Positions 19,763-28,065 of a stretch of 64,000 bases of DNA are shown here, piece by piece. The stretch covers positions 39,906 to 103,905 of the forward strand of contig JAGNIV010000012.1 of assembly GCA_018001015.1 (NCBI GenBank), read 5' to 3'. The notes below the pieces were generated by a model. The model was not told where the DNA came from, searched no databases, and worked only from the letters and a program-made list of their open reading frames with translations. Each line of letters opens with the position of its first letter. Position 1 is the first letter of the stretch. This stretch comes from Phenylobacterium sp. Lineage in GTDB: Bacteria > Pseudomonadota > Alphaproteobacteria > Caulobacterales > Caulobacteraceae. The translations under genes were made by a program, and so were the position numbers.

Positions 19763-20389
19763 ATGCGCCATCTGCTGCTTCTCGCCGCCCTCATCGCCAC
19801 GCCGTCCGCCGCTCAGCCGGGACCGCCCCACGAAGGGATGGGCGGGTTGTTCATCAGCCCCTCCGGCGAGCCCTTCCGAGGCGGCGAGGGCCGCCAGGCC
19901 TGGTTCGCCCGGGCCGACACCGACCCTGACGGGGCGCTCACCCTGGCGGAGTTCCGCGCCGACGCCATGACCTTCTTCAAGGTCCTGGACGCCAACGGCG
20001 ACGGCAAGATCGACGGTTTCGAAAACCAGGCCTACGAGACCAGGATCGCGCCCGAGATCACCCGCATGAGCTTCCCCGGCGAGGGCGGCGGCGACCGCCG
20101 CGGCCCCATGGGCGGCGACTCCCAGGCCAGCCACATCCCGCGCGGCGGAGGGCGACCTGGCGGCGGGCCACAGCGCGGCGCCCCCCGCGAGGGCGCCGCC
20201 CGCTACGGCCTGCTGAACGAGCCCCAACCGGTGCGGGGCGCCGACGCCGACCTTGACTGGAAGATCACGGCCGAGGAGTGGGCCAAGACGGCCGGCAAAC
20301 GGTTCGCGATCCTCGACACCGACGGCGACGGCAAGCTGATCCTGGCCACCCTGCCCGGTCCGCCCACGGGACCCCGCCCCCCGCGCTGA
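19763..20389 (+). CDS. Secreted EF-hand calcium-binding protein
   Basis: A 208-residue protein with a signal peptide (MRHLLLLAALIATPSAAQ). EF-hand loops are visible as DTDPDGALTLAEF, DANGDGKIDGFE, a degenerate DADLDWKITAEEW and DTDGDGKLI. A Gly/Pro/Arg-rich linker of about 45 residues separates the two EF-hand pairs. It is probably periplasmic and a calcium sensor or buffer. The C-terminus PTGPRPPR after the last loop appears shortened, since the last EF-hand lacks its exit helix. Confidence 0.82.
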   Translation: MRHLLLLAALIATPSAAQPGPPHEGMGGLFISPSGEPFRGGEGRQAWFARADTDPDGALTLAEFRADAMTFFKVLDANGDGKIDGFENQAYETRIAPEITRMSFPGEGGGDRRGPMGGDSQASHIPRGGGRPGGGPQRGAPREGAARYGLLNEPQPVRGADADLDWKITAEEWAKTAGKRFAILDTDGDGKLILATLPGPPTGPRPPR

Positions 20390-20495
20390 GACGCACTTTT
20401 GTCCACTGGCGTCAAAAAACAAAGATTTCACAATTTTCGGGCTAGTTTGGAACCAAGAGCATTTCCACACACGCCGAAGGGGGCCGGCTGGAACC

Positions 20496-22229
20496 ATGAC
20501 GCCGCGCGGCCTGCTCAACGAACAGCTTGATATCGTCGCCGCGGAGTCGCGCTCGACTCTTTGGATTCGCCTGGTCATCACCGCCATCAGCGCGGTGTTG
20601 TTCGGCTTCAACTTTGGCCTTTGGCCCGCGGTCGCCTGGCTCGTCGCGGTCTTCGCCGGAGAGGCCTGGACCTGGTGGGTGACCCGCGACGCGGCGGCGG
20701 GGCGACGCCCATCGACGGCCACGCGCCTGCTCTATGCCAGCGCCACGATCGCCGTCAGTCTCACCTGGTCGGGCGCCGCCTGGATGTACTGGCAGACCGG
20801 TTCGCAGGCCCTGCAGCTGGTCAGTATCGCCATCTCCGCCAGCCAGATGATCCATGGCCAGTGCTTCGCGTTCCGCTCGAAGCTGGCCCTGGGAATTCTC
20901 ACGGGCATCCCGGCGATCCTGCTGGTGAGCCTGATCGTGCTGGATGGCGGCTTCCAGGGCATACCCCTGCTGACCCTGGGGATCAGTGTCAGCCTGGCGG
21001 TGCTCTACGTCTTCAACAGCGCCGTCGTGAACATGCGCAACGCCGAGGCCCTGGTGAGCGCCCAGCGCGACGCCGACGAGGCCAACCAGGCCAAGTCGGC
21101 CTTCCTGGCCATGATGAGCCACGAGTTGCGCACCCCCATGAACGGTGTGCTGGGTATGGCGCATGCCCTGAAACAGACCCGTCTCGACGACCGCCAGGCC
21201 GCCCAGGTGGAGATGCTGATCCGCTCCGGTGACGGCCTGATGGCCATCCTCAACGACATCCTCGACGTCTCCAAGATCGAGGCCGGCAAGCTGGAGCTGG
21301 AGAACATCGCCTTCGACCTCAGCGAGGTGGGCGCCCGGGTCATCGACCTTTGGCGGGAGACCGCCAGCGCGAAGGGCCTGGAGATCAGCTACGAGCTCGC
21401 GCCCGGCGCGCCCCGCTGGTTGTCCGGCGACCCCAACCGGATTCGCCAGATCATGCTGAACCTGGTGTCCAACGCGCTCAAGTTCACGCAAGACGGCGAG
21501 GTCCGCCTGACGCTGCGGCCGCTGATCGCCCGGGGTGAGGACACTGTCCGCTTCGAGATCGCCGTCTCAGACACCGGCATCGGCATCACGCCCGAACAGC
21601 AGGCTCGGCTCTTCCAATCCTTCGCCCAGGCCGACGCCGCCACCACGCGCAAGTTCGGCGGCACGGGCCTGGGCCTGGCCATCTGCCGCCAGCTCACCGA
21701 TCTGATGGCCGGCGAAATCACGGTGGAGAGCGAGCCGGACCGGGCTTCGGTGTTCCGCGTCACCCTGGAGCTGCCTCGGGCCGAGGCGGTGGACCTGGCC
21801 GAGCCCGAGGCCGAGAGCGGCGGCCTGAGCCACCTGACCCTGCTGGTGGCCGAGGACAACCCGATCAACCAGGCCGTGGTCCGCGCCGTGCTGGAGGCCG
21901 TGGGCGCGCGGCTTGAGACGGCCAATGATGGGGCCGAGGCCCTGGACATGCTGCGGGAAGAGACCTTCGACCTGGTGCTGATGGACGTTCACATGCCGCG
22001 CATGGACGGCATCGAGGCCCTGCGCCGTATCCGAGCCGGTGAGACGGGCGACGCCCGCCAGCCGGTGATCGCGCTCACCGCCGACGCCATGCCTGGCGAA
22101 GATCAGAAGCTGATGGCCCACGGCTTCGACGACGTGCAGCCCAAGCCGATCCAGCCCATGGCCCTGATCGCCGCCATCCTCGACGCCTGTGAGGCGCGCG
22201 CGGCTCCTGCCGAGACGCAGGTCGCCTGA
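20496..22229 (+). CDS. Membrane-bound hybrid histidine kinase
   Basis: A 577-residue protein: about six transmembrane segments (residues 22-180), a short coiled-coil, a HisKA domain with phosphoacceptor His209 in MMSHELRTPMNG, an HATPase domain (N box LNLVSNALKF, G boxes DTGIGI and GGTGLGLAI), and a C-terminal receiver with Asp497 in LVLMDVHMPRMDG. The membrane sensor has no recognisable extracytoplasmic domain. It probably feeds a phosphotransferase; no cognate regulator is adjacent. The ligand is unknown. Confidence 0.9.
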   Translation: MTPRGLLNEQLDIVAAESRSTLWIRLVITAISAVLFGFNFGLWPAVAWLVAVFAGEAWTWWVTRDAAAGRRPSTATRLLYASATIAVSLTWSGAAWMYWQTGSQALQLVSIAISASQMIHGQCFAFRSKLALGILTGIPAILLVSLIVLDGGFQGIPLLTLGISVSLAVLYVFNSAVVNMRNAEALVSAQRDADEANQAKSAFLAMMSHELRTPMNGVLGMAHALKQTRLDDRQAAQVEMLIRSGDGLMAILNDILDVSKIEAGKLELENIAFDLSEVGARVIDLWRETASAKGLEISYELAPGAPRWLSGDPNRIRQIMLNLVSNALKFTQDGEVRLTLRPLIARGEDTVRFEIAVSDTGIGITPEQQARLFQSFAQADAATTRKFGGTGLGLAICRQLTDLMAGEITVESEPDRASVFRVTLELPRAEAVDLAEPEAESGGLSHLTLLVAEDNPINQAVVRAVLEAVGARLETANDGAEALDMLREETFDLVLMDVHMPRMDGIEALRRIRAGETGDARQPVIALTADAMPGEDQKLMAHGFDDVQPKPIQPMALIAAILDACEARAAPAETQVA

Positions 22230-22249
22230 ACCAGATCGACCTGGCCGGG

Positions 22250-23089
22250 CTACTCCGCCGCCACCGCCTCCAGCAGGGGCACGGTTTCCGACAGCCGCCC
22301 GCCGATGCGGATCGGCTCGACCCGCAGCGCCAGGCCGGTGGCGTCGTCGGTCTCCACATAGACCCCGCAGACCGTCGCTGGCCCCTCGGCGGGCTTATAG
22401 CGGCCGCCCGAGATGCGGGTGGTGAAGCGCCGCAGGGGCTCTTCCTTCTGATTGCCGATCACGCTGTCATAGTCGGCGCAGGCGCCGGCGTCGGTCTGGT
22501 AGGCGGTGCCGCCGGTCAGGATCTGGCAGTCGGCGGTCGGGACGTGGGTGTGGGTGCCCACCACCAGGCTGGCGCGGCCGTCGCAGAAATGGCCCATGGC
22601 CATCTTCTCGCTGGTGATCTCGGCATGCATGTCCACCACGATGGCGTCGACGGCCATCCCCAGGGGGCAGGCCTCGAGTTCGCGGTCCACCGCGGCGAAG
22701 GGGTCATCCAGGCTGTCCATGTGAACGCGGCCCAGGACGTTGATCACCAGGATGCGCTGACCCTTGTCGGTCTCGAACATCTGGGAGCCGCGGCCGGGCG
22801 TGTCGGCGAACAGCGGATAGTTGACCGGACGGATCAGGCGCGGCTCGCGGACGATATAGGTCAGGGCCTCCTTCTGGTCGAAGGAGTGGTTGCCCAGGGT
22901 CAGGCAGTCGGCGCCGGCGTCGAACAGCTCACGCGCGGTGTTTTCGGTGATGCCGAAGCCCGCCGCGGCGTTCTCGGCGTTGATGATGACGAAATCCAGC
23001 GCCAGGCGGCGGCGCAGGGCGGGGAGGTGGTCGGAGATTCCGTCGCGCCCGGCGCGGCCCACCACATCCCCGAAGAAAGCAAAACGCAT
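22250..23089 (-). CDS. YmdB-like metallophosphoesterase (TIGR00282)
   Basis: A 279-residue binuclear-metal phosphoesterase of the YmdB family, 2',3'-cyclic nucleotide phosphodiesterases involved in Bacillus biofilm and sporulation decisions. The start MRFAFFGDVVGRAGRD, INAENAAAGFGI, LTLGNHSFDQ, VDMHAEITSEK and VVGTHTHVPTAD contain the metal ligands. It is transcribed towards the kinase gene and upstream of it lies the 5-FTHF cyclo-ligase gene, 18 bp away on the same strand, so the two likely form an operon. Confidence 0.92.
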   Translation of the reverse strand: MRFAFFGDVVGRAGRDGISDHLPALRRRLALDFVIINAENAAAGFGITENTARELFDAGADCLTLGNHSFDQKEALTYIVREPRLIRPVNYPLFADTPGRGSQMFETDKGQRILVINVLGRVHMDSLDDPFAAVDRELEACPLGMAVDAIVVDMHAEITSEKMAMGHFCDGRASLVVGTHTHVPTADCQILTGGTAYQTDAGACADYDSVIGNQKEEPLRRFTTRISGGRYKPAEGPATVCGVYVETDDATGLALRVEPIRIGGRLSETVPLLEAVAAE

Positions 23090-23107
23090 TGAAAATCCTT
23101 GAGGCCT

Positions 23108-23671
23108 CTAGACCTCCCTATATCCGGTTTCCGTGAGAATGGCGTCCAGCCTCTGATCGTGCGGGTCGAGCGCCATCGGCTCCACCTCCTGGCCGGCATA
23201 GGCCAGGCCCAGGACGAAGACCGGCCGGGCCGCCCGCAGGCTTTCCAGGGTCCGGTCATAGTGGCCGCCGCCCTGACCCAGGCGGCCGCCCTTGCGATCA
23301 AAGGCCAGCAGCGGGGTGATCACCAGATCCGGATGCAGACCGGGCGCCGAGGGCGGCGGCGCCGGCACGCCGAGGGCGTCCGGAACCAGGGGGTCGCGAG
23401 GATCCCACGCGCGGAACACCAGGGGCGCGTCGCGCGACAGGGCGACGGGCAGGGTCAACATGGCGCCGACCGCCGCCAGCCTGCGGATCAGCGGGCTGGG
23501 GTCCAGTTCCGAGCCCAGGGCATGGTAGCCCGCGAAGGTGGCGAAAGCCGGAAGGCGCTCCAGCGGCAACAGGGCCGCCGCCCGCTCGGCGGCGTCGGGC
23601 GCCGCGATGGCCAGGGCCTTGCGCAGCACACGAAGCCGGGCCCGCTGCTCGGTCTTGGAGATCGGTGACAA
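23108..23671 (-). CDS. fau: 5-formyltetrahydrofolate cyclo-ligase
   Basis: A 187-residue enzyme that converts 5-formyl-THF to 5,10-methenyl-THF using ATP. It shows the family pattern SKTEQRARLRVLRKAL at the start and the nucleotide/folate loop DRKGGRLGQGGGHYDRTL near residue 125. In many proteobacteria this gene follows the 6S RNA gene and is co-transcribed with it (ygfA in E. coli); here the ~190 bp upstream contains a matching RNA candidate. Confidence 0.93.
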   Translation of the reverse strand: MSPISKTEQRARLRVLRKALAIAAPDAAERAAALLPLERLPAFATFAGYHALGSELDPSPLIRRLAAVGAMLTLPVALSRDAPLVFRAWDPRDPLVPDALGVPAPPPSAPGLHPDLVITPLLAFDRKGGRLGQGGGHYDRTLESLRAARPVFVLGLAYAGQEVEPMALDPHDQRLDAILTETGYREV

Positions 23672-23694
23672 GGTCTCACCCTAGAAGGAAAGGG

Positions 23695-23864
23695 TGGCGG
23701 CGCCGCGAGAGCCGTGAAGGACGGTTAAAACCCCCTCGGACCTGGTATACCAGGTGGGCGCCATATGCCCGGGCCCACGAGCCCGGACAGGGACAGCTCC
23801 CGTAGAGAGAATTAAGGTCTCTGGGATTTGTTGCCTTCGACGAGATCCGCAGCAGACCCGCCGG
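23695..23864 (-). ncRNA. ssrS: Candidate 6S RNA
   Basis: The non-coding stretch immediately upstream of fau on the same strand is the conserved genomic location of 6S RNA. The sequence includes a TCCCAGAGACCTTA block comparable with E. coli TCCCCTGAGCCGATA, G/C-rich complementary ends (GGCGGG near the 5' end, GGCGCCGCC near the 3' end) and a strong internal hairpin. A sigma-70 promoter lies just upstream. 6S RNA binds RNA polymerase-sigma70 holoenzyme in stationary phase. Ends are approximate; no covariance model was run. Confidence 0.68.
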
Positions 23865-23869
23865 AGACC

Positions 23870-23898
23870 AAGATAGGCCTACGGGGTCAGGTTCTCAA
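23870..23898 (-). promoter_or_regulatory. ssrS: Sigma-70 type promoter of the 6S RNA candidate
   Basis: On the - strand, TTGAGA (23893-23898) and TATCTT (23870-23875) are separated by exactly 17 bp, which would start transcription near 23863. It lies just beyond the stop of the TadG-like gene. Confidence 0.65.
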
Positions 23899-23917
23899 GC
23901 GCTGCGCGCGAAAGCCG

Positions 23918-25564
23918 CTATTTGGCCAGGCGCAGGTTGTCGATCGAGCCGGCGATGGCGTCGAAGGCGGCCTGCAGGTCAGACACATCCTGCACATCGT
24001 AGAACTTGTCGGGGGTGGACGCGCAGTTCTGCAGCAGGCTGGAGGAGCCGCTGCTGACCTCCACCCGCACGGTATAGACCACGATATCCCGGGCCTTCAC
24101 CGCCGTGCAGAGCAGTTTCAGCCGCTCGTCGATGGCGTCGGCGCGGACGTTGCCGTCGGAGGACGTGGTGCCCAGCATATTCTGCCAGATGTAGCCCAGG
24201 CCGCCATAGAACGAGCCGTTCAGCTCTCCGCTCTTCGACGGATTGTTCATGGTGTTCTCGCCGTCGGTCATCAGGATGATGATCTTGCGGACATACTGCG
24301 TCTGGTAAGGCGTGCCGCCGGTGAGCGGGCCGGACGGCGCGACCGCGTGCCAGCCCCAGACCAGACCCAGCGGAATGTTGGTTTCCCCAACCGCCGTCAT
24401 GTTGGCGATGCCGGTCTTGATGGTGGCGCTGCTGGTGGTCAGCGGGATCACGGGCTGCAGGGTGCAGCCGGCGTTGGGGCCAAGCGTATAGGCGCCGTAG
24501 GCGTTGCTATCGAGGCTGAAGGCGCCCGTGCGCTTCATGCTGCCGCCCGTGTACTTGGCGGTGCGGCGCTGCTTCTGCATGGCGGTCAGATTCGCGGCGC
24601 CGCCGTCATCCATGTAGTTGTTGTAGTTCTTGGTGTCGGGCTCGTCGGGCCAGAAATAGGGGACGAACATCGAGGCCGGGGTCGTCGAAACCGCTGCGTC
24701 CTCCTTGATGTCATAGGGTTGCGCGCGCGCCTCCACGCAGCCCGACCAGGACTGGCCGATGGCCTTCATCATGGCGAACCGGTCGGTCTTGGTGGTCGAG
24801 CCGACGCTTACCTCGAAGATGTCGTTGTTGGTGGTCCCGGCCCAGTGCGAGGAGCCCAGCGGGTCGAGCCAGCTGGGGATGCCCGGGCCGGTCCGGGTCG
24901 TGGTGTTGTAGCTGGTCAGGGCCGTGGTGTTCTGCACCCGCACCGTGGTGGAGAAGGGCACCAGCGCGATCTTCAGCGGGTCGGTCTGGGTGCTGCGCGC
25001 CGAGGCCTCCACCAGCTTGTCCACCATGGCCGACGCGGCCGCCTTGAGGGTCGTGAGCTTGGTCCCCTGCATGGAGCCGGTGTTGTCGAGCACCAGCGCG
25101 ATCTCCAGCTTGTCCAACGAGCGGACAACCTCGGAATTGGCCTTCACATTGCCATGGGGGAACAGGCCGGGCGCCAGGGCCGGCGGGGAGACCTCGGCGT
25201 AGCCCACGACCTTGTCGCCCGCGAGGGTGAAGGTCGAGGCCACCAGGGTGGAGCCGGTCGGCAGGACCAGGTTGGCCGTCAGGGCGGCGTCGCCCACGGC
25301 GTCCACAGCCTCGGTGGTGTTACCGGTGGAGCGGGCGGCGAACAGGGTCGCGGCGTCCAGGGCGTCCTGCAGATTGTTGCGCTGGGTCGAGGCCAGGTAG
25401 ATGTCGAACATGCCCAGCATCAGTGGGGCCAACAGGATCAGGGAGACGGCGAAGAAGATCGCCGCGGCGCCGTTCTCGTCCTTGGCGCCGGCCACGAGGC
25501 GGCGCAGCAGGCGCACGCGCCAGCCCATCCGTCGAGTGTTGTCTTGGTCCAGTTTCGCGCGCAC
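23918..25564 (-). CDS. TadG-like pilus-assembly protein with VWA domain
   Basis: A 548-residue protein. The N-terminus has a TadE/TadG-like prepilin-style region (ENGAAAIFFAVSLILLAPLMLGMFDIY, about residues 30-57, with NNLQDALDAATLFAAR after it). A von Willebrand factor A domain follows, with the MIDAS motif DNTGSMQG near residue 158 and ILMTDGENTMNN further on. These proteins act at the envelope in Flp/Tad pilus systems. No other tad gene is in the window, so this is an orphan copy. Start chosen at MRAKLDQ. Confidence 0.85.
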   Translation of the reverse strand: MRAKLDQDNTRRMGWRVRLLRRLVAGAKDENGAAAIFFAVSLILLAPLMLGMFDIYLASTQRNNLQDALDAATLFAARSTGNTTEAVDAVGDAALTANLVLPTGSTLVASTFTLAGDKVVGYAEVSPPALAPGLFPHGNVKANSEVVRSLDKLEIALVLDNTGSMQGTKLTTLKAAASAMVDKLVEASARSTQTDPLKIALVPFSTTVRVQNTTALTSYNTTTRTGPGIPSWLDPLGSSHWAGTTNNDIFEVSVGSTTKTDRFAMMKAIGQSWSGCVEARAQPYDIKEDAAVSTTPASMFVPYFWPDEPDTKNYNNYMDDGGAANLTAMQKQRRTAKYTGGSMKRTGAFSLDSNAYGAYTLGPNAGCTLQPVIPLTTSSATIKTGIANMTAVGETNIPLGLVWGWHAVAPSGPLTGGTPYQTQYVRKIIILMTDGENTMNNPSKSGELNGSFYGGLGYIWQNMLGTTSSDGNVRADAIDERLKLLCTAVKARDIVVYTVRVEVSSGSSSLLQNCASTPDKFYDVQDVSDLQAAFDAIAGSIDNLRLAK

Positions 25565-25677
25565 GCCACGCTCCCGATCGCAGGAATATCGGGGCAGTCT
25601 CGCAGATCAGCGTAAACGAAAGAGGCGCCCCGCAGGGTAAACGGCGCCGCAAGGATCGCCCTCACGGCGCCGTGGGA

Positions 25678-27477
25678 TCACCAGCCGCAGCGTTCGCCCT
25701 TGTTCTGCTTGATCAGCCAGACGTTCAGCGGCTGGAAGTACTCGGTGATGGCGCTGCCGTCGGTGCGGGTCTCGCCCGAATAGACCTTCAGGGTGTCCTG
25801 CCAGGGCTGGGAATTACCCAGCTCCAGCATGGCGTTGAGCTTCTGGCCCACATCCTTGCGGCCATAGAGCGAACAGCGGTGCAGCGGCCCCTTCCAGCCC
25901 ATCTGCTTGCAGGCCGCGCGCTGGAACTGGAACTCGTAGTTGAAGGCCAGGAAGTAGCGGACATAGGGCACGCTGGCGGCGATATGGTACTTGGCGGCCG
26001 GATCAAAGGCGTCGGCCGGACGCGGGCCGGGCGGGGTCAGGCCCTGGTACTGGCCGCGCAGCTTCCACCAGGCCTCGTTGTAGTGGGCGGGGTCCACCTG
26101 ACCCGAGAACACCTGCCAGCGCCATTTGTCGATCATCAGGCCGAAGGGCAGGAAGGCGATCTTGTCCAACGCCATCTTCAGCAGATAGGGGATGTCCTCC
26201 TCCGCCCCGGGGACCGTCTCGAGCAGGCCGATCTGGTTGAGATAGGTGGGCGTCAGGGCCGACATGCCCGCGAGGTCCCCCACCGCCTCGTGGAAGCCGT
26301 CATTGGCCGAGCCCTTGAACAGGAAGGGCTGATCCGAATAGGCGCGCTGGTAGTAGTTGTGACCCAGCTCGTGGTGGACGGTGTAGAAGTCCTCGCCGTT
26401 GACCTTGAAACAGGCCTTGATGCGGATGTCGTCGCGGTCGTTCACGTCCCAGGCCGAGGCGTGGCAGGTGACCTCGCGGTCCCGGGGGCGCTCCAACATC
26501 GAGCGTTCCCAGAAGGTCTTGGGCAGGGAATCAAAGCCCAGGGAGGAATAGAAGGCCTCCCCCGTCTGGGTCATCTTCACCGGCGTGTAGCCGTTCTTCA
26601 CCAGCAGCTTGTCGAGATCGTAGCTGGAGGCGGCGGTCTTGGGCGCCACCACGTCGTAGATGTTTCCCCAGGACTGGGCCCACATGTTGCCGGTCAGGTC
26701 GGCGCGAATCGGGCCGGTGCGGGGCTGGACGGCGTCGCCGTACTTGTCGTTCAGCCGGGCCCGCACATAGCAGTGCAGGTTGCGGTAGAAGGGTTCCACC
26801 TGGGTCCACAGGCGGTCGGTTTCGGCGGCGAAGGCGTCAGGATCCATGTCGTAGTTTGAGCGCCACAAGGCCCCGGTGTCGGGGAACCCCAGCCCCTTGG
26901 CGCCCTCATTGGTCAGGGTGACGGCCTTGGCGTAGTCGGCCTTCATCGGCGGGGCGACCGCATGCCAGCCCTCCCAGACCGCCTTCAACTCGGCCGGATC
27001 ACGGCTCTTGGCCAGGATGTCCTCGGCGTCGTTCAGGGTCAGGGTCTTGCCCTGGTGGTCGAACTTGCCGGTGGAATAGGTCGAGTCGAGCCTCGACTGC
27101 AGGCTGGCCAGCTCCGCCGCCGCGCCGGGCCGATCGGGGGCCGGGGTCACCAGATAGAGCTTCAGCAGTTTCAGCTTGCGGGCGGTCACCGGATCAACGG
27201 CGACTCCGTCGTACTTGGCCGCCTGCTTGGCGTAGCCGGTGGCCAGGACGTTCTGTTCGGCGCTGGCCTTGGCCTCCAGCCATTGGGTGTCCTCGGTGAT
27301 GTAGGTGGCCCGAACCCAGGCGGACTTCGCGGCGTATTCATTGAAGGCCGCGAGCTCGGCCTCGGCCTTGTCGACGAAGGCCTTGGCCTGCGCGGCGGTG
27401 GGCTTGGCGCCTTGCGCGGCGGCCGGCCCAAAGGCCAGCAGGGCGACCGCGGTGGCCGCCAGAAGTTGGGATCGCAT
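25678..27477 (-). CDS. M2-family peptidyl-dipeptidase (ACE-like)
   Basis: A 599-residue secreted zinc dipeptidyl carboxypeptidase related to angiotensin-converting enzyme. Signal peptide [22 protein letters not shown]; zinc motif HELGH within [11 protein letters not shown] (the usual HEMGH with Leu for Met); third ligand region [27 protein letters not shown] near residue 500 matches the chloride/substrate region. Length is normal for bacterial ACE homologues. Monocistronic; role in periplasmic peptide use is inferred. Confidence 0.93.
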   Translation of the reverse strand: MRSQLLAATAVALLAFGPAAAQGAKPTAAQAKAFVDKAEAELAAFNEYAAKSAWVRATYITEDTQWLEAKASAEQNVLATGYAKQAAKYDGVAVDPVTARKLKLLKLYLVTPAPDRPGAAAELASLQSRLDSTYSTGKFDHQGKTLTLNDAEDILAKSRDPAELKAVWEGWHAVAPPMKADYAKAVTLTNEGAKGLGFPDTGALWRSNYDMDPDAFAAETDRLWTQVEPFYRNLHCYVRARLNDKYGDAVQPRTGPIRADLTGNMWAQSWGNIYDVVAPKTAASSYDLDKLLVKNGYTPVKMTQTGEAFYSSLGFDSLPKTFWERSMLERPRDREVTCHASAWDVNDRDDIRIKACFKVNGEDFYTVHHELGHNYYQRAYSDQPFLFKGSANDGFHEAVGDLAGMSALTPTYLNQIGLLETVPGAEEDIPYLLKMALDKIAFLPFGLMIDKWRWQVFSGQVDPAHYNEAWWKLRGQYQGLTPPGPRPADAFDPAAKYHIAASVPYVRYFLAFNYEFQFQRAACKQMGWKGPLHRCSLYGRKDVGQKLNAMLELGNSQPWQDTLKVYSGETRTDGSAITEYFQPLNVWLIKQNKGERCGW

Positions 27478-27555
27478 GGGGTGTCCTTGCGCGGTGAGGG
27501 GCGCGACGCGATTGCGCCGCCATGACCGCGATGGGACGTCCAGCCGTGTTGGCCG

Positions 27556-27735
27556 TCAAGCGCCGGGCGCGTATCTCCAGGAGACGCGACGGATGGTGGC
27601 TTCCACGGCGGCCTGGGCGTCGGACTGGCTGAGGTCGAGGCCGGTGGCCACGGTCTCGCCATCCTCGTCATAGACAGACCACGACCAACCGCGCTCGGCA
27701 TGGGCTAGCGAGTAGGCGAACGGTTGGTCTGTCAT
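27556..27735 (-). CDS. Small conserved-looking hypothetical protein
   Basis: A 59-residue acidic protein starting MTDQPFAYSLAHAERGWSWSVYDEDGETVATGLD. The pattern (aromatic GWSWSVYDEDG, then an amphipathic helix QSDAQAAVEATIRRV) looks like a compact alpha/beta module, but I cannot name a family. The frame remains open upstream to 27894, where the sequence is not protein-like. Lies between the M2 peptidase and the divergent alpha-2-macroglobulin gene. Confidence 0.6.
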   Translation of the reverse strand: MTDQPFAYSLAHAERGWSWSVYDEDGETVATGLDLSQSDAQAAVEATIRRVSWRYAPGA

Positions 27736-28065
27736 GGGCGGCCTCGCGTTGTGTGCGTTGCAGCAAGAATGCTTGATCACGACTCCAACGCGCCTCCAAG
27801 TCAAGCAGTTGCGATCACAATGCGGTGCAGCAAGGCTGTGGATATTTCGGGGTCGGCGAGTCATCCTTGGTGGGTTCTCGGCGCGCGCGAACATTCATTC
27901 GCGAGAAGGCGTCTCCCGCGATCGGCGAAAACCCTTCCCCGCCGCCCGCCGCGGCCCGACGAAATCGGCCTCCAAAAACACCCGCAACAAGCTACGCCAA
28001 TTGACGCTGGCCTGGCTTTGCCCTCCCCTCTGCCGGCAACACTCTAGTCATCCGGGGAGGGGGCG
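27736..28065. other. Intergenic region with no feature found
   Basis: 330 bp between divergent genes. Noticeably lower GC (for example near 27770-27860) than its surroundings. It must contain the promoters of both flanking genes; a TTGACG hexamer is present at 28000 but I see no convincing -10 at proper spacing. No RNA gene, repeat or ORF is supported. Confidence 0.5.

Noticed and set aside
20446-20475. Possible EcfG promoter before the hybrid kinase (GGAACCAAG... ACGCC)
   Set aside because: The -35 is right, but no CGTT occurs at 16-17 bp; only ACGC is present.
27736-28065. Small RNA or riboswitch before the alpha-2-macroglobulin gene
   Set aside because: Lower GC but no convincing paired structure, terminator or promoter pair.
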